From positions 1 through 33,129 of the forward strand of contig CAIXQV010000402.1 in NCBI GenBank assembly GCA_903921605.1: DNA of 33,129 nt. The letters run 5' to 3'. The stretch's first letter is position 1. Each line of letters opens with the position of its first letter. This document shows, piece by piece, positions 1 to 8,310 of the stretch. The DNA is from an uncultured Planctomycetaceae bacterium. GTDB lineage: Bacteria > Planctomycetota > Planctomycetia > Planctomycetales > Planctomycetaceae. Below the pieces are notes generated by a model. It did not search any database. It had not been told where the DNA came from and worked only from the letters and a program-made list of their open reading frames with translations. The translations under genes and the position numbers were made by a program.

Positions 1-140
1 GGCTGCTCACCAAACCAATGCTGATAGGTTTTCTGAGCATACCGGTCGATCTCACATGAGAATACGCATTCTCCACCGGCGGCTTCCAGTCCCAGACGAA
101 GGCCACCGATTCCGGCGAAGAGATCAATAAATGTGAACAT
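1..140 (-). CDS. DNA (cytosine-5-)-methyltransferase, N-terminal fragment (cut by window edge)
   Basis: The reverse complement starts at ATG (138-140) and reads through the window edge for about 46 codons. It begins MFTFIDLFAGIGGLRLGLEA, which contains the SAM-binding motif I (DLFAGIGG) of C5-cytosine methyltransferases. A CEIDRYAQKTY segment follows, matching motif II, where an acidic residue binds the cofactor ribose. The family methylates C5 of cytosine in duplex DNA. The catalytic PC motif and target-recognition domain lie outside the window, so I cannot say whether it is a restriction partner or a solitary enzyme. The start is set by the usual closeness of motif I to the N terminus; no clear Shine-Dalgarno is present. 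It lies 163 bp downstream of hppA on the same strand, with a hairpin between them. Confidence 0.9.
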   Translation of the reverse strand, partial: MFTFIDLFAGIGGLRLGLEAAGGECVFSCEIDRYAQKTYQHWFGEQ

Positions 141-223
141 CAGACGAAATGACCAGATGGGTATGCATGAACAAAACTTAGGCGGACAAACGGTAACCAA
201 TTGTTACAGGCACAAACGACAAA

Positions 224-274
224 CACGATGCAATCGTGGTGGAATTCCAGGAGTCCACTCACAGTTGCATCGTG
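224..274 (-). terminator. Stem-loop after hppA
   Basis: A perfect 10-bp inverted repeat (CACGATGCAA at 224-233, TTGCATCGTG at 265-274) encloses a nested 5-bp stem (GTGGA at 239-243, TCCAC at 254-258). It begins 30 bp beyond the hppA stop and precedes the methyltransferase start. On the minus strand the stem is followed by TTTGTCGTTTG, a broken T-tract. It probably ends hppA transcription; a cruciform operator is an alternative. Confidence 0.5.
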
Positions 275-303
275 ATTGAAACGAATCGAGATTCGGTGAT
301 CGA

Positions 304-2550
304 TCAGATTGCCGGAGCTTCCGGCGTTTCTACCGGGGCAACCGCTGCTGGAGTTTCAGGAACTGGCGGTACCTCTGCCTTTACAGCGATCCATGGTGCG
401 ATCACGAGAGCCACCACCGAAACCAGCTTCAGAAGAATATTGAGCGATGGACCGGAAGTATCTTTGAACGGATCGCCGACGGTATCACCAACGACGGCTG
501 CGGCATGAACAGAACTGCCTTTACCGTAGTCGACGCCATTGATTGTGACTCCGCCTTCAATCATCTTCTTGGCATTGTCCCAGGCACCACCGGCATTGGA
601 CTGGAAGATGGCCAGCATGACTCCGCTGACAGTTACGCCAGCCAGAAGTCCACCCAGCATTTCTCCGCCACCCAGGAACCCAACGACCATGGGGCCGGCA
701 ATCGCAAGAATTCCCGGAAGCACCATTTCTCGCAGTGACGCCCGAGTGGAAATCGCGATACAGCGATCGCAGTCAACTTCCAGCATCGCTTGATCCATGG
801 TGGACTGCTCAGCAGCCGACCATTCTTCCATCGGAATATCTTCCTTAGCTATACAGATCGCCAGAGCTTTGGCCAGGATCGGAATATCGCGGAACTGCCG
901 ACGAACTTCCTCAATCATCTTTGTCGCAGCACGTCCAACAGCTCGCATCGCCAGGGCCGAGAAGAGGAACGGCATCATCGCGCCGATGAACAGGCCGCAC
1001 ATGACTCGAGCCTGTGCGACGTCGATCGACTTCAGACCAGCAGTCGTCATGTAAGCACTAAACAGAGCCAGTGCGGTCAGAGCGGCCGAGCCAATTGCAA
1101 AGCCTTTTCCAATAGCGGCGGTCGTGTTTCCCACGGCATCGAGCTGATCCGTACGTGCTCGAACATCTTTCGGCAAACCAGCCATCTGAGCAATCCCGCC
1201 GGCGTTGTCAGCGATCGGACCGTACGCATCAACGGCCAACTGAATGCCGGTATTGGACAGCATTCCCACGGCGGCGATTGCAATGCCGTACAGCCCCGCC
1301 AATTCGTGAGCACCCAGGATGGCGAAGGCGATCAACAGCATCGGAATCGCCGTCGACAACATCCCGACACCCAAACCGGCAATCACATTTGTGGCGGCTC
1401 CGGTGACGGACTGTTCGACGATATCAAGGACCGGGCGACGACCAGAACCAGTATAGTACTCAGTCACGAAGCCGATCAGGATGCCAGCCCCAAGACCAAT
1501 CAGCGAAGCCCAGAAGACTCCCATTTCCGTATAAACAAAACCGTCAGAACCTGTCCAGGTCGCAGGCAGCATCATCGTGATAATGAAGTAGCTGGCAGCC
1601 AACATCGCTGCCGCAGCAATCAACTCGCCACGGTTCAATGCCTTTTGAGGATCAACATTGTCACCGCCGGAGACGAAGAATGTGCCGAAGACGGAGGCCA
1701 GAACTCCGGCTGCACTCAACATCAGAGGCAACAGAACCGCGTTCATCCCGTCCGATTTGGATGTAAACTGATCCAGTGATGCGAACGTTGCCCCAAGCAC
1801 CATCGCCCCGATGATTGCTCCCACATAGCTTTCGAAAAGGTCTGCTCCCATGCCTGCGACGTCACCGACGTTGTCACCAACATTGTCAGCAATCGTTGCA
1901 GGGTTGAGTGGGTGATCTTCCGGAATTCCCGCTTCCACTTTTCCGACAAGGTCAGCACCGACGTCGGCGGCCTTGGTATAGATGCCTCCGCCCAGGCGAG
2001 CAAACAACGCGACCGACGAAGCTCCAAAAGAGAATCCCGTCAGCACATTAATGACGCGTGTTAACGACGCACCTTCGCTGCCCAGAACTTTCATATAGAC
2101 CACAAACAGTCCGCCGAGACCGAAAACTCCCAGCCCCACCACAATCATGCCCATCACCGATCCGCCACCAAAGGCAATCAGCAGAGCCGGCGCGAGTCCT
2201 CGCCGTGCTGCGTTGGCGGTTCGCACGTTGGCCAACGTGGCGATTCGCATCCCAAAGAAGCCCGCCAGGCCGGAAAACAGTGCCCCCATGATGAATGACA
2301 GTGCCACCAGGGGGTGTGAATCTTTCGAGCTGCCCGACAAAAACATCAGGGCGGTGGCGACCAGAATAAAGCCGAGCATCACCGTGTACTCAGCCTTCAG
2401 GAAAGCCATCGCTCCCTTGCGAATACGGTCAGCGATGGCCTGCATCTTTTCGTTGCCGGGATCCTGACTGGCCACCCATTGGTAGCGATAAGCACTGAAC
2501 GCAAGCCCGACAAGGCCGATAACAGGAATGACGTAGACCAGGGAACTCAT
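304..2550 (-). CDS. hppA: Membrane-bound proton/sodium-translocating pyrophosphatase
   Basis: This 748-residue integral membrane pyrophosphatase couples PPi hydrolysis to H+ or Na+ export across the cytoplasmic membrane. It shows the family's catalytic signature [19 protein letters not shown] followed by [17 protein letters not shown], whose acidic residues bind Mg-PPi. The second acidic cluster ([12 protein letters not shown]) and the late DNAKK segment are also present. The motif [10 protein letters not shown] has Ala where K+-independent enzymes have Lys, which places it in the K+-dependent class; the pumped ion cannot be decided by eye. Start ATG 2548-2550 gives [13 protein letters not shown], directly entering the first membrane helix, with GGAG about 8 nt upstream. 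An in-frame upstream extension of 58 residues lacks membrane character and was rejected. After the last helix there is an unusual Pro/Glu/Ala-rich tail of roughly 25 residues. Confidence 0.97.
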   Translation of the reverse strand: MSSLVYVIPVIGLVGLAFSAYRYQWVASQDPGNEKMQAIADRIRKGAMAFLKAEYTVMLGFILVATALMFLSGSSKDSHPLVALSFIMGALFSGLAGFFGMRIATLANVRTANAARRGLAPALLIAFGGGSVMGMIVVGLGVFGLGGLFVVYMKVLGSEGASLTRVINVLTGFSFGASSVALFARLGGGIYTKAADVGADLVGKVEAGIPEDHPLNPATIADNVGDNVGDVAGMGADLFESYVGAIIGAMVLGATFASLDQFTSKSDGMNAVLLPLMLSAAGVLASVFGTFFVSGGDNVDPQKALNRGELIAAAAMLAASYFIITMMLPATWTGSDGFVYTEMGVFWASLIGLGAGILIGFVTEYYTGSGRRPVLDIVEQSVTGAATNVIAGLGVGMLSTAIPMLLIAFAILGAHELAGLYGIAIAAVGMLSNTGIQLAVDAYGPIADNAGGIAQMAGLPKDVRARTDQLDAVGNTTAAIGKGFAIGSAALTALALFSAYMTTAGLKSIDVAQARVMCGLFIGAMMPFLFSALAMRAVGRAATKMIEEVRRQFRDIPILAKALAICIAKEDIPMEEWSAAEQSTMDQAMLEVDCDRCIAISTRASLREMVLPGILAIAGPMVVGFLGGGEMLGGLLAGVTVSGVMLAIFQSNAGGAWDNAKKMIEGGVTINGVDYGKGSSVHAAAVVGDTVGDPFKDTSGPSLNILLKLVSVVALVIAPWIAVKAEVPPVPETPAAVAPVETPEAPAI

Positions 2551-2998
2551 TCTCGACTCCAGTGAGTTTACAGAACTAATGGTAGGCTTGAAATGACGAA
2601 GGCGACCGGGAATCGTTGTCGCCTTGGTGCGGGAGGGTGAAGGAATAGTGTTCTTAACAAAAGTTTGCCACTGTACCACGCAATGTTGCTGAATGTTTTT
2701 GCGGTATGGCTGAACGCGCGCCATTTCTTCCCATCACTGCCTTGACCTGTATTTCCCAATTTGCTGGTTGCATACATTGACTACCGACGATCGCTCCCAT
2801 GAACGGCTCGCCGCTAGGGGGGCGTTGATTGAATGGGTTTTCACAACCCGAAACGTCAGTGAGGGATAAACGTTGCCGAGTTTTAATCAACAATCCCTCG
2901 CTGACGCAGCGGGTTAGGATTGAATCAACACCCCGCTATCGCCATTCGGTTCACAAACAAGTACACGACACTTGAGACCTCGAACTCAGAAGACGACA
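2551..2998. other. Intergenic region between divergent hppA and the PSD1-type gene
   Basis: This stretch of about 450 bp holds the divergent upstream regions of hppA (minus) and the large DUF1549/DUF1553 gene (plus). The only clear structure is the 116-bp imperfect palindrome at 2819-2934. Open frames here have no recognisable protein and are low-complexity shadows. No convincing -35/-10 pair was found. Confidence 0.5.
2819..2934. repeat. Long imperfect palindromic element (about 116 bp)
   Basis: Nested arms pair in order. GG-GTTGATT-AAT (from 2821) pairs with ATT-AATCAAC-CC (to 2932), AACCCG (2845-2850) pairs with CGGGTT (2910-2915), and a 14-bp inner stem at 2854-2867 pairs with 2893-2906 with a single T-G wobble. 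The loop is 25 nt. There is no T-tract, and the element lies upstream of both divergent genes, so a terminator is unlikely. It looks like a mobile or dispersed palindromic repeat; the CGTCAGYGAGGGAT core is the part to search for elsewhere. Confidence 0.7.
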
Positions 2999-5900
2999 AT
3001 GCGGATCCCTCCCCAGCCGTTTTTTCTCCGTTCGATTTTAACAGATCGGCTGACGATGAATCTCTCCTCACAACGACTGCACTTTATGAGTCTCCTCAAT
3101 CGTCTGCTGAATCAGTGCTGGCCGGGCTTCTCAGTATTCTCGAGGCTCGCAGCAGCAATCGTCCTTGCATCCGCTTGGCCGACGTTCGTCCAGGCGGATG
3201 ATGCAGAGCAGTTCTTTGAATCGCAGATTCGACCACTACTGATCGAAAAATGTCTCGAATGTCATAACGTCGAAAAACAGTCCGGCGGTCTGCGACTGGA
3301 TTCACGCGACAACATCTTGAAGGGTGGAGATTCCGGAGCCGCGATGATTCCCGGTGATCCCGCTGCAAGTCGGCTCATTCAGGCAATCCGTTACGATGGC
3401 GATTTGCAGATGCCGCCGGAAACACCGCTTGCCGACGACCATAAGAAGCTGCTGACGCACTGGATCGAACTCGGAGCCCCCTGGCCGGTAGATTCAAAAC
3501 CGATGCTGGCCGAGAAAGCGGATCTCGCAAAAACTCATTGGGCCTTTCAGCCGGTTCAACATTTTGAGCCACCACAAGTCGCGAACAGCACAAAGTCAGC
3601 TCATAAACCTGTTGACGCATTTTTGCTTGCCAGACTGAATGCCGCAGGACTCGAAATGTCCCCCGAGACCGATCGTCGCACTTTGATTCGACGTGCGTCT
3701 TATGCGTTAACGGGATTACCGCCCTCTGCACAGGACGTTGAACAGTTTGTCGCCGATGCGGATCCGCAGGCTTACGAAAAACTCATCGACCGGCTTCTGG
3801 CTTCACCTGCGCATGGTGAACAATGGGCTCGGCACTGGCTGGATGTCGCTCGGTATTCTGACACCAAGGGTTATGTTTACGGTCGCGAAGAACGCTTCTG
3901 GGTTCATGCCTGGAATTATCGTGACTGGGTCGTGAACGCTCTGAATTCTGATATGCCCTACGATCGATTCCTGCTGCTTCAGATTGCGGCCGATCAGGTT
4001 CCGGATCGCACCGACAATGATCTGGCCGCGATGGGATTCCTGACGATTGGCCGAAGATTTCAGGGAGTACGTCGCGACATCATCGACGACCGAATCGACG
4101 TTGTTTGCCGCGGCACAATGTCATTGACCGTCGGATGTGCGCGGTGTCATGATCACAAATACGATCCGATTCCGACTGCCGATTATTATTCTCTGTACGG
4201 TGTTTTCGACAGTTCTCGCGAGGAACTTGTTGCGCTTCCTCCGATCGCAACTGCTGACGAAACATTCGCCAAAGAACATGCCGCACGTCTGGCTACGATG
4301 GAGTCGACTCGCAAGGAACGTCGAGCCACTACAGAAGCTCGTGTGCGTTCTCGCGTCGGCGATTATCTGCAGGCTCAACTGGAACTGGGTAAGTATCCCG
4401 AAGAAGGCTTTGATCAGATTCTTGCAGTGACGGATTTACTTCCGTCGTTCGTTCATCGCTGGCGAGATTATCTGCGGGATACCGAAAAATCAGGAGACCC
4501 TGTCTTCGCCGCCTGGCATGCGTATCGACGCATTCCGCTTGATGATTTTTCTCAGCAGGCAGCCAGAGAGACGGATACTTTGAAAGCACTGGATGCGAGT
4601 CGATTGAATCCTCGTGTCGCAGCAGCCTTCACTTCGCCTCCCGGAAACTTTACCGAGGTTGTGCAACGCTATGCAGCCATCTTTCAGCAGTGTGATCTTC
4701 AGTGGCAGGCTGAACTGAATGCCGCGAAGACTAACGGTCAGCCGCTTCCCGAGGGATTTAGTAATCCGGCCGATGAACAACTGCGTGATGTACTTTACGC
4801 CCCGGGTCGACCATGTTCGGTGCCGGACGAACCGATCGTAAGCACCGAGTATGATTTTGATTCCGGAACCTGCAATGAATTGTGGAAGCTGCAGGTCGAG
4901 ATGGATCGTGCGATTCTGAACGCGGCTTCTCAACCTCGCTTTGCTGTCACCATGCGTGATCGAGATTTCCCGGTGAATCCACGGGTCTTCAAACGTGGCA
5001 ACCCGGCAAACAAAGGCGAAGATGTTCCGCGTCAGTTTTTGAAGCTGCTCAGTGGGCCAGATCGAAAGCCGTTTGAACATGGCAGTGGCCGACTGGAACT
5101 CGCCCAGGCCATTATTGATCCCGCCAATCCGCTCACCGCGCGAGTCATCGTGAATCGAGTCTGGGCGCATCACTTTGGGACAGGACTCGTTTCAACTCCC
5201 GGAGATTTCGGCGTTCGCGCAGATACGCCGTCGCATCCGGAACTGCTGGACTGGCTGACGGAAAAGTTTATCGCAGATGGCTGGAGCCTGAAAAAACTGC
5301 ATCGACTGATTGTGACTTCGGCCGCGTTTCGTCAAAGCTCTTTCGGACCAACGGAGCCAACTCAGCTTTCAAAGGCATTGACTGTCGATCCATCCAACCG
5401 ACTGCTTTGGCGCATGAATGCTCATCGTCTTTCCTTTGAAGAGATGCGAGATTCCATGCTGTCAACTTCCGGTGAACTGGATGCTCGCCAGGGAGGCAAG
5501 CCGGCAGAATTATTCACGCCTCCTTATCCAGTGCGGCGGACGATCTATGGACTGGTTGATCGCCAGTTTCTGCCGGGCACGCTGCGAATGTTCGACTTCG
5601 CCAATCCGGATTTACACATTCCTCAGCGAAGTGAAACGACGGTTCCGCAGCAGTCGTTGTTTCTGATGAATCATCCGATTGTACTGGAACGTGCAAAGGC
5701 GATGGCGAAATCAGTCGCTGAGGTTTCCGATCCGGCCGAACAAATCCAGCAGCTCTATCTGCGAACGCTTCAAAGATCTCCGACAGCATCACAGCTTGAG
5801 GATGCTTTGCAGCTTATTCGCGAGGAATCTCCGACCGTGGAGCAAGCGGTGCTGACAGCGGCCGACTGGTCCTACGGCTACGGAGCAATTGATGAGACGA

Positions 5901-6475
5901 CTCAGAAGATTACTTCCTTTACACCTCTGCCGCATTTCAGTGGCAGTGCCTGGCAAGGTGGCCCGGCGTTTCCGGACGGACCACTGGGATGGGTTCAATT
6001 GAGTGCTGTTGGCGGGCATCCGGGCAATGATCGCCAGCATGCGGTCATTCGCCGCTGGACAGCTCCGAAAGCCATGACGCTGAAGATTACGTCAGAGTTG
6101 ATTCATGAACATGAACCGGGCGATGGCGTTCGAGCATTCATCGTCAGTTCACGTTCCGGAGTCCTGCAGTCTGCAAAAGCTCACAAGCAAACCGTGGCGA
6201 TGAATGTCGAAAGCATCGCCGTTGAGCCCGGGGATACTTTGGATTTTCTGGTCGACATCGGCGACGTGCTGAACACCGACCAATATTTCTGGCGTTGCCA
6301 ATTGGCGGAGGCTTCAGCAGAGAAACCAGTGTCCGCAGAAACGAATGCAAAATCACCGCCCACGAAATGGAACTCCGAAGCTGACTTTCCGCGAAACACT
6401 GTCAATCTGCTGACGCCTCTGGAGCAACTGGCTCAGGTGTTGATGTGTTCCAACGAATTTATGTTCGTCGACTGA
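2999..6475 (+). CDS. Exported PSCyt1/DUF1549/DUF1553 (PSD1) cytochrome-type protein
   Basis: The protein has about 1158 residues and three planctomycete-specific modules in order. First is a PSCyt1 cytochrome-like domain with the heme motif CLECH near residue 85. Next comes a DUF1549/PSCyt2 region, starting around VDAFLLARL and carrying a second CxxCH (CARCH, then DHKYDPIPTADYYSLYGVF). Last is DUF1553 (PSD1), seen as NPLTARVIVNRVWAHHFGTG and GDFGVRADTPSHPELLDWL. A hydrophobic segment ending ...WPTFVQA-DDA is a signal-peptide-like export signal. The biochemical role of the family is not established; it is proposed to act in periplasmic redox or polysaccharide breakdown. Start is uncertain: ATG 2999 has AGAAG 6 nt upstream, and ATGs at 3056 and 3086 would give shorter signal peptides; a TTG at 2972 was rejected. 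The usual adjacent DUF1501 partner gene is missing. Confidence 0.93.
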   Translation: MRIPPQPFFLRSILTDRLTMNLSSQRLHFMSLLNRLLNQCWPGFSVFSRLAAAIVLASAWPTFVQADDAEQFFESQIRPLLIEKCLECHNVEKQSGGLRLDSRDNILKGGDSGAAMIPGDPAASRLIQAIRYDGDLQMPPETPLADDHKKLLTHWIELGAPWPVDSKPMLAEKADLAKTHWAFQPVQHFEPPQVANSTKSAHKPVDAFLLARLNAAGLEMSPETDRRTLIRRASYALTGLPPSAQDVEQFVADADPQAYEKLIDRLLASPAHGEQWARHWLDVARYSDTKGYVYGREERFWVHAWNYRDWVVNALNSDMPYDRFLLLQIAADQVPDRTDNDLAAMGFLTIGRRFQGVRRDIIDDRIDVVCRGTMSLTVGCARCHDHKYDPIPTADYYSLYGVFDSSREELVALPPIATADETFAKEHAARLATMESTRKERRATTEARVRSRVGDYLQAQLELGKYPEEGFDQILAVTDLLPSFVHRWRDYLRDTEKSGDPVFAAWHAYRRIPLDDFSQQAARETDTLKALDASRLNPRVAAAFTSPPGNFTEVVQRYAAIFQQCDLQWQAELNAAKTNGQPLPEGFSNPADEQLRDVLYAPGRPCSVPDEPIVSTEYDFDSGTCNELWKLQVEMDRAILNAASQPRFAVTMRDRDFPVNPRVFKRGNPANKGEDVPRQFLKLLSGPDRKPFEHGSGRLELAQAIIDPANPLTARVIVNRVWAHHFGTGLVSTPGDFGVRADTPSHPELLDWLTEKFIADGWSLKKLHRLIVTSAAFRQSSFGPTEPTQLSKALTVDPSNRLLWRMNAHRLSFEEMRDSMLSTSGELDARQGGKPAELFTPPYPVRRTIYGLVDRQFLPGTLRMFDFANPDLHIPQRSETTVPQQSLFLMNHPIVLERAKAMAKSVAEVSDPAEQIQQLYLRTLQRSPTASQLEDALQLIREESPTVEQAVLTAADWSYGYGAIDETTQKITSFTPLPHFSGSAWQGGPAFPDGPLGWVQLSAVGGHPGNDRQHAVIRRWTAPKAMTLKITSELIHEHEPGDGVRAFIVSSRSGVLQSAKAHKQTVAMNVESIAVEPGDTLDFLVDIGDVLNTDQYFWRCQLAEASAEKPVSAETNAKSPPTKWNSEADFPRNTVNLLTPLEQLAQVLMCSNEFMFVD

Positions 6476-6561
6476 CGCGCATTCGCGGTGCTTGTGTTTC
6501 ATCTCATGTTCGATGAGACTTCGCGGGACATTTGGAAAGTTGTTTGTTCGGCAGTTTCCGA

Positions 6562-6612
6562 CTTAGGGATAGTCCTGACGTAAGTTAGTTTGGGACTAAT
6601 CCTTAAGTCAGG
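6562..6612. repeat. Two mutually exclusive hairpins downstream of the PSD1-type gene
   Basis: Hairpin A pairs CTTAGGGATAGTCC (6562-6575) with GGACTAATCCTTAAG (6593-6607), with one bulge and one mismatch. Hairpin B pairs CCTGAC-TAAG-TTAGT (from 6574) with ACTAA-CTTA-GTCAGG (to 6612), with a TTGGG loop. They share bases, so only one can form. The segment lies between the PSD1-type gene (stop 6475) and the DinB gene (start 6679), about 65 bp before the latter. It could be a terminator, an attenuator-like leader or a decayed palindromic repeat. Confidence 0.5.
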
Positions 6613-6678
6613 CGCAGCGGTTCGACGCACCACTCACGCATAAAACATCATCGCAGCACCCGAGTTGGACCATTTTGA

Positions 6679-7143
6679 ATGACACTTGATCAGCTTCTGC
6701 AGCAATATGAACAAGGCCCGGAACTGCTTCGAGCGGCCGTCACAAAGGCTCAGGAAAGTCAGTATGGGCTGCATCCGGTGCCGGGCAAGTGGTCCATTCG
6801 ACAGGTCGTTTGCCACCTCGCCGATTTTGAACCTATCTACGCGGATCGGATGAAGCGAGTACTCGTCGAAGACAATCCGACGATGTTCGGCGGAGACCCG
6901 GACGTCTTTGCATCCGGCCTGCACTATGAGATCCGAGATGTTCACGAAGAGCTGAACCTGATTGCCCTCGTCCGCAAACAAATGGCCAGGATTCTCCGCC
7001 AGACTGATGTGGAAGATTTTCAAAGAACCGGAGTGCACTCGGAATCCGGTCCACTGACACTGGAAACGCTGCTGGAACGCATCACGAACCACATTCCGCA
7101 TCACGTGAAATTTATCAACGACAAAGTTGCGGCACTACGGTGA
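6679..7143 (+). CDS. DinB-like four-helix metal-binding protein
   Basis: The 154-residue protein has the DinB/YfiT-like fold signature. It has a conserved W-S-I-R-Q-V-V-C-H-L-A-D segment with His46, and a C-terminal H-x3-H (His138 and His142, in NHIPHHVKF). These three histidines form the family's divalent-metal site. Members include thiol-transferases using bacillithiol or mycothiol and many uncharacterised hydrolase-like proteins; the substrate here cannot be named. The length is typical of the family. It is cytoplasmic, with no signal peptide. It is convergent with tatD and follows the PSD1-type gene by about 200 bp, so it is probably transcribed alone. The ATG start has only a weak ribosome-binding site. 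Confidence 0.85.
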   Translation: MTLDQLLQQYEQGPELLRAAVTKAQESQYGLHPVPGKWSIRQVVCHLADFEPIYADRMKRVLVEDNPTMFGGDPDVFASGLHYEIRDVHEELNLIALVRKQMARILRQTDVEDFQRTGVHSESGPLTLETLLERITNHIPHHVKFINDKVAALR

Positions 7144-7210
7144 TGCTCTGCTGCCTTTGGGCGTTTGCAGATTCACACGTTTGAAATCTTCAGATTCAGA
7201 ATGTCAGGAT

Positions 7211-7987
7211 TCAAATCGAAAACAGGCGTCGTGCGTTCAAGGTTGTCTGTTCAGCCATCTCATCAGGCGTCAGACCATGAATCTGAGCCAGGCATTCGTT
7301 TGTGTACCGAACCCAGGAGGGTTCGTTACGTTTGCCACGATAAGGCAATGGCGCCAGATACGGAGCGTCGGTTTCAACCAAAAGTCGATCCAGCGGAATT
7401 TGTTTGGCGACTGCGCGCAGATCTTCGTTCTTGCGAAAGGTGAGCATTCCGGCGAAGGAGATGTAGAGCCCAAGGCTGAGACAAATCTGTGCCGTCTCCA
7501 GTTTCCCGCAGAAAGAATGCATCACACCCTGCATTGGCTCCTCGCCTGATTCACTCTGCAGAACTGCGAGCACTTCCGCTTCTGCTTCGCGGCAATGAAC
7601 AACGAACGGCTTTTGCACCCGCCGTGACAAATGGATGTGCCGTACGAAATAGTCCTGCTGAACGTCGAGAGGGGCTTTGTCCCAGTATTTGTCGAGACCG
7701 GTCTCGCCAACGGCTACGACATGAGGATGTCGAACCAGCTCTTCGATATGAGCCCAGTCGGTCGGCCGGGCTTCCTGAACATAGTTGGGATGAATTCCGG
7801 CCGCAGCGGAGACGCACGAATAACGATTCGAAAGCAGAATGGCGGCCTGACTGGTCTCCAGAGTCGTCCCGATGGAGATCATGCGCTCCAGGCCGCTCTC
7901 CTGAGCACGCTGGATCACCAGATCGATTTCCTGATGAAATCCCTCAGAATCCAGATGACAATGAGTATCGATCAGGGGACTTGCCAT
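7211..7987 (-). CDS. tatD: TatD family metal-dependent DNase/hydrolase
   Basis: The 258-residue TIM-barrel protein is full length for the TatD family, which are Mg-dependent 3'-5' exonucleases acting in the cytoplasm in DNA repair and turnover. All metal-ligand motifs are present: DTHCHLD near the N terminus, GETGLDKYW, VVHCRE, MHSFCG, and VETDAPYLAP in the C-terminal third. The C-terminal segment PYRGKRNEPSWV is also typical of the family. The ATG at 7985-7987 lies directly before the conserved first beta strand; no good Shine-Dalgarno is visible. It converges with the DinB-like gene across a 67-bp gap that contains only a weak inverted repeat. In bacteria this gene is often next to metG or holB, which are not seen here. 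Confidence 0.95.
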   Translation of the reverse strand: MASPLIDTHCHLDSEGFHQEIDLVIQRAQESGLERMISIGTTLETSQAAILLSNRYSCVSAAAGIHPNYVQEARPTDWAHIEELVRHPHVVAVGETGLDKYWDKAPLDVQQDYFVRHIHLSRRVQKPFVVHCREAEAEVLAVLQSESGEEPMQGVMHSFCGKLETAQICLSLGLYISFAGMLTFRKNEDLRAVAKQIPLDRLLVETDAPYLAPLPYRGKRNEPSWVRYTNECLAQIHGLTPDEMAEQTTLNARRLFSI

Positions 7988-8310
7988 GAGTCAGTTGTCT
8001 TTATCTTTTAGCATAGATTCACAGCGAACAGGAGCACGAATGCGCAAGGTACGTAACAATCGTGCGACCGTCCACCAGACGGGTTCAAAAGCTCGAATTC
8101 CGGTGCTGGGCCACTCCTGTTGGAAGCTGCAACGCTCGCCCACGGACGGCAGACGCCGCGTTTCTTCTCGGGGCCGTCGCCGAATGACACTCACTTTGTG
8201 GAAGGCGATGAGCGTTTCGGCGTGTGATTCAAAAACGCAGCGTACCGAAATCCCTGGCGGCTTCCGCTACGACACTCAGGTTCCAAAGTGACTGCCGTGG
8301 GCCTTCGTAT
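7988..8310. other. Intergenic region without a supported gene
   Basis: This region of about 320 bp lies upstream of tatD (minus) and downstream of the SGNH gene (minus). An Arg/Ser-rich frame of 101 codons on the plus strand (7986-8291) has no recognisable domain or ribosome-binding site, and its start overlaps the tatD start. A GGGTTCAAA string near 8081 resembles a tRNA T-loop, but no flanking stems pair. Confidence 0.5.

Noticed and set aside
790..1779. Long plus-strand open frame opposite hppA
   Set aside because: It lies entirely antisense to a clearly coding, conserved gene and has an unnatural Arg/Ser/His-rich composition. It is a codon-bias shadow.
8081..8100. T-loop-like GGGTTCAAA, possible tRNA
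   Set aside because: There is no 5-bp T stem, anticodon arm or acceptor stem around it.
7986..8291. 101-codon plus-strand frame between tatD and the SGNH gene
   Set aside because: It has no ribosome-binding site, no domain, Arg/Ser-rich composition, and its start overlaps the tatD start codon.
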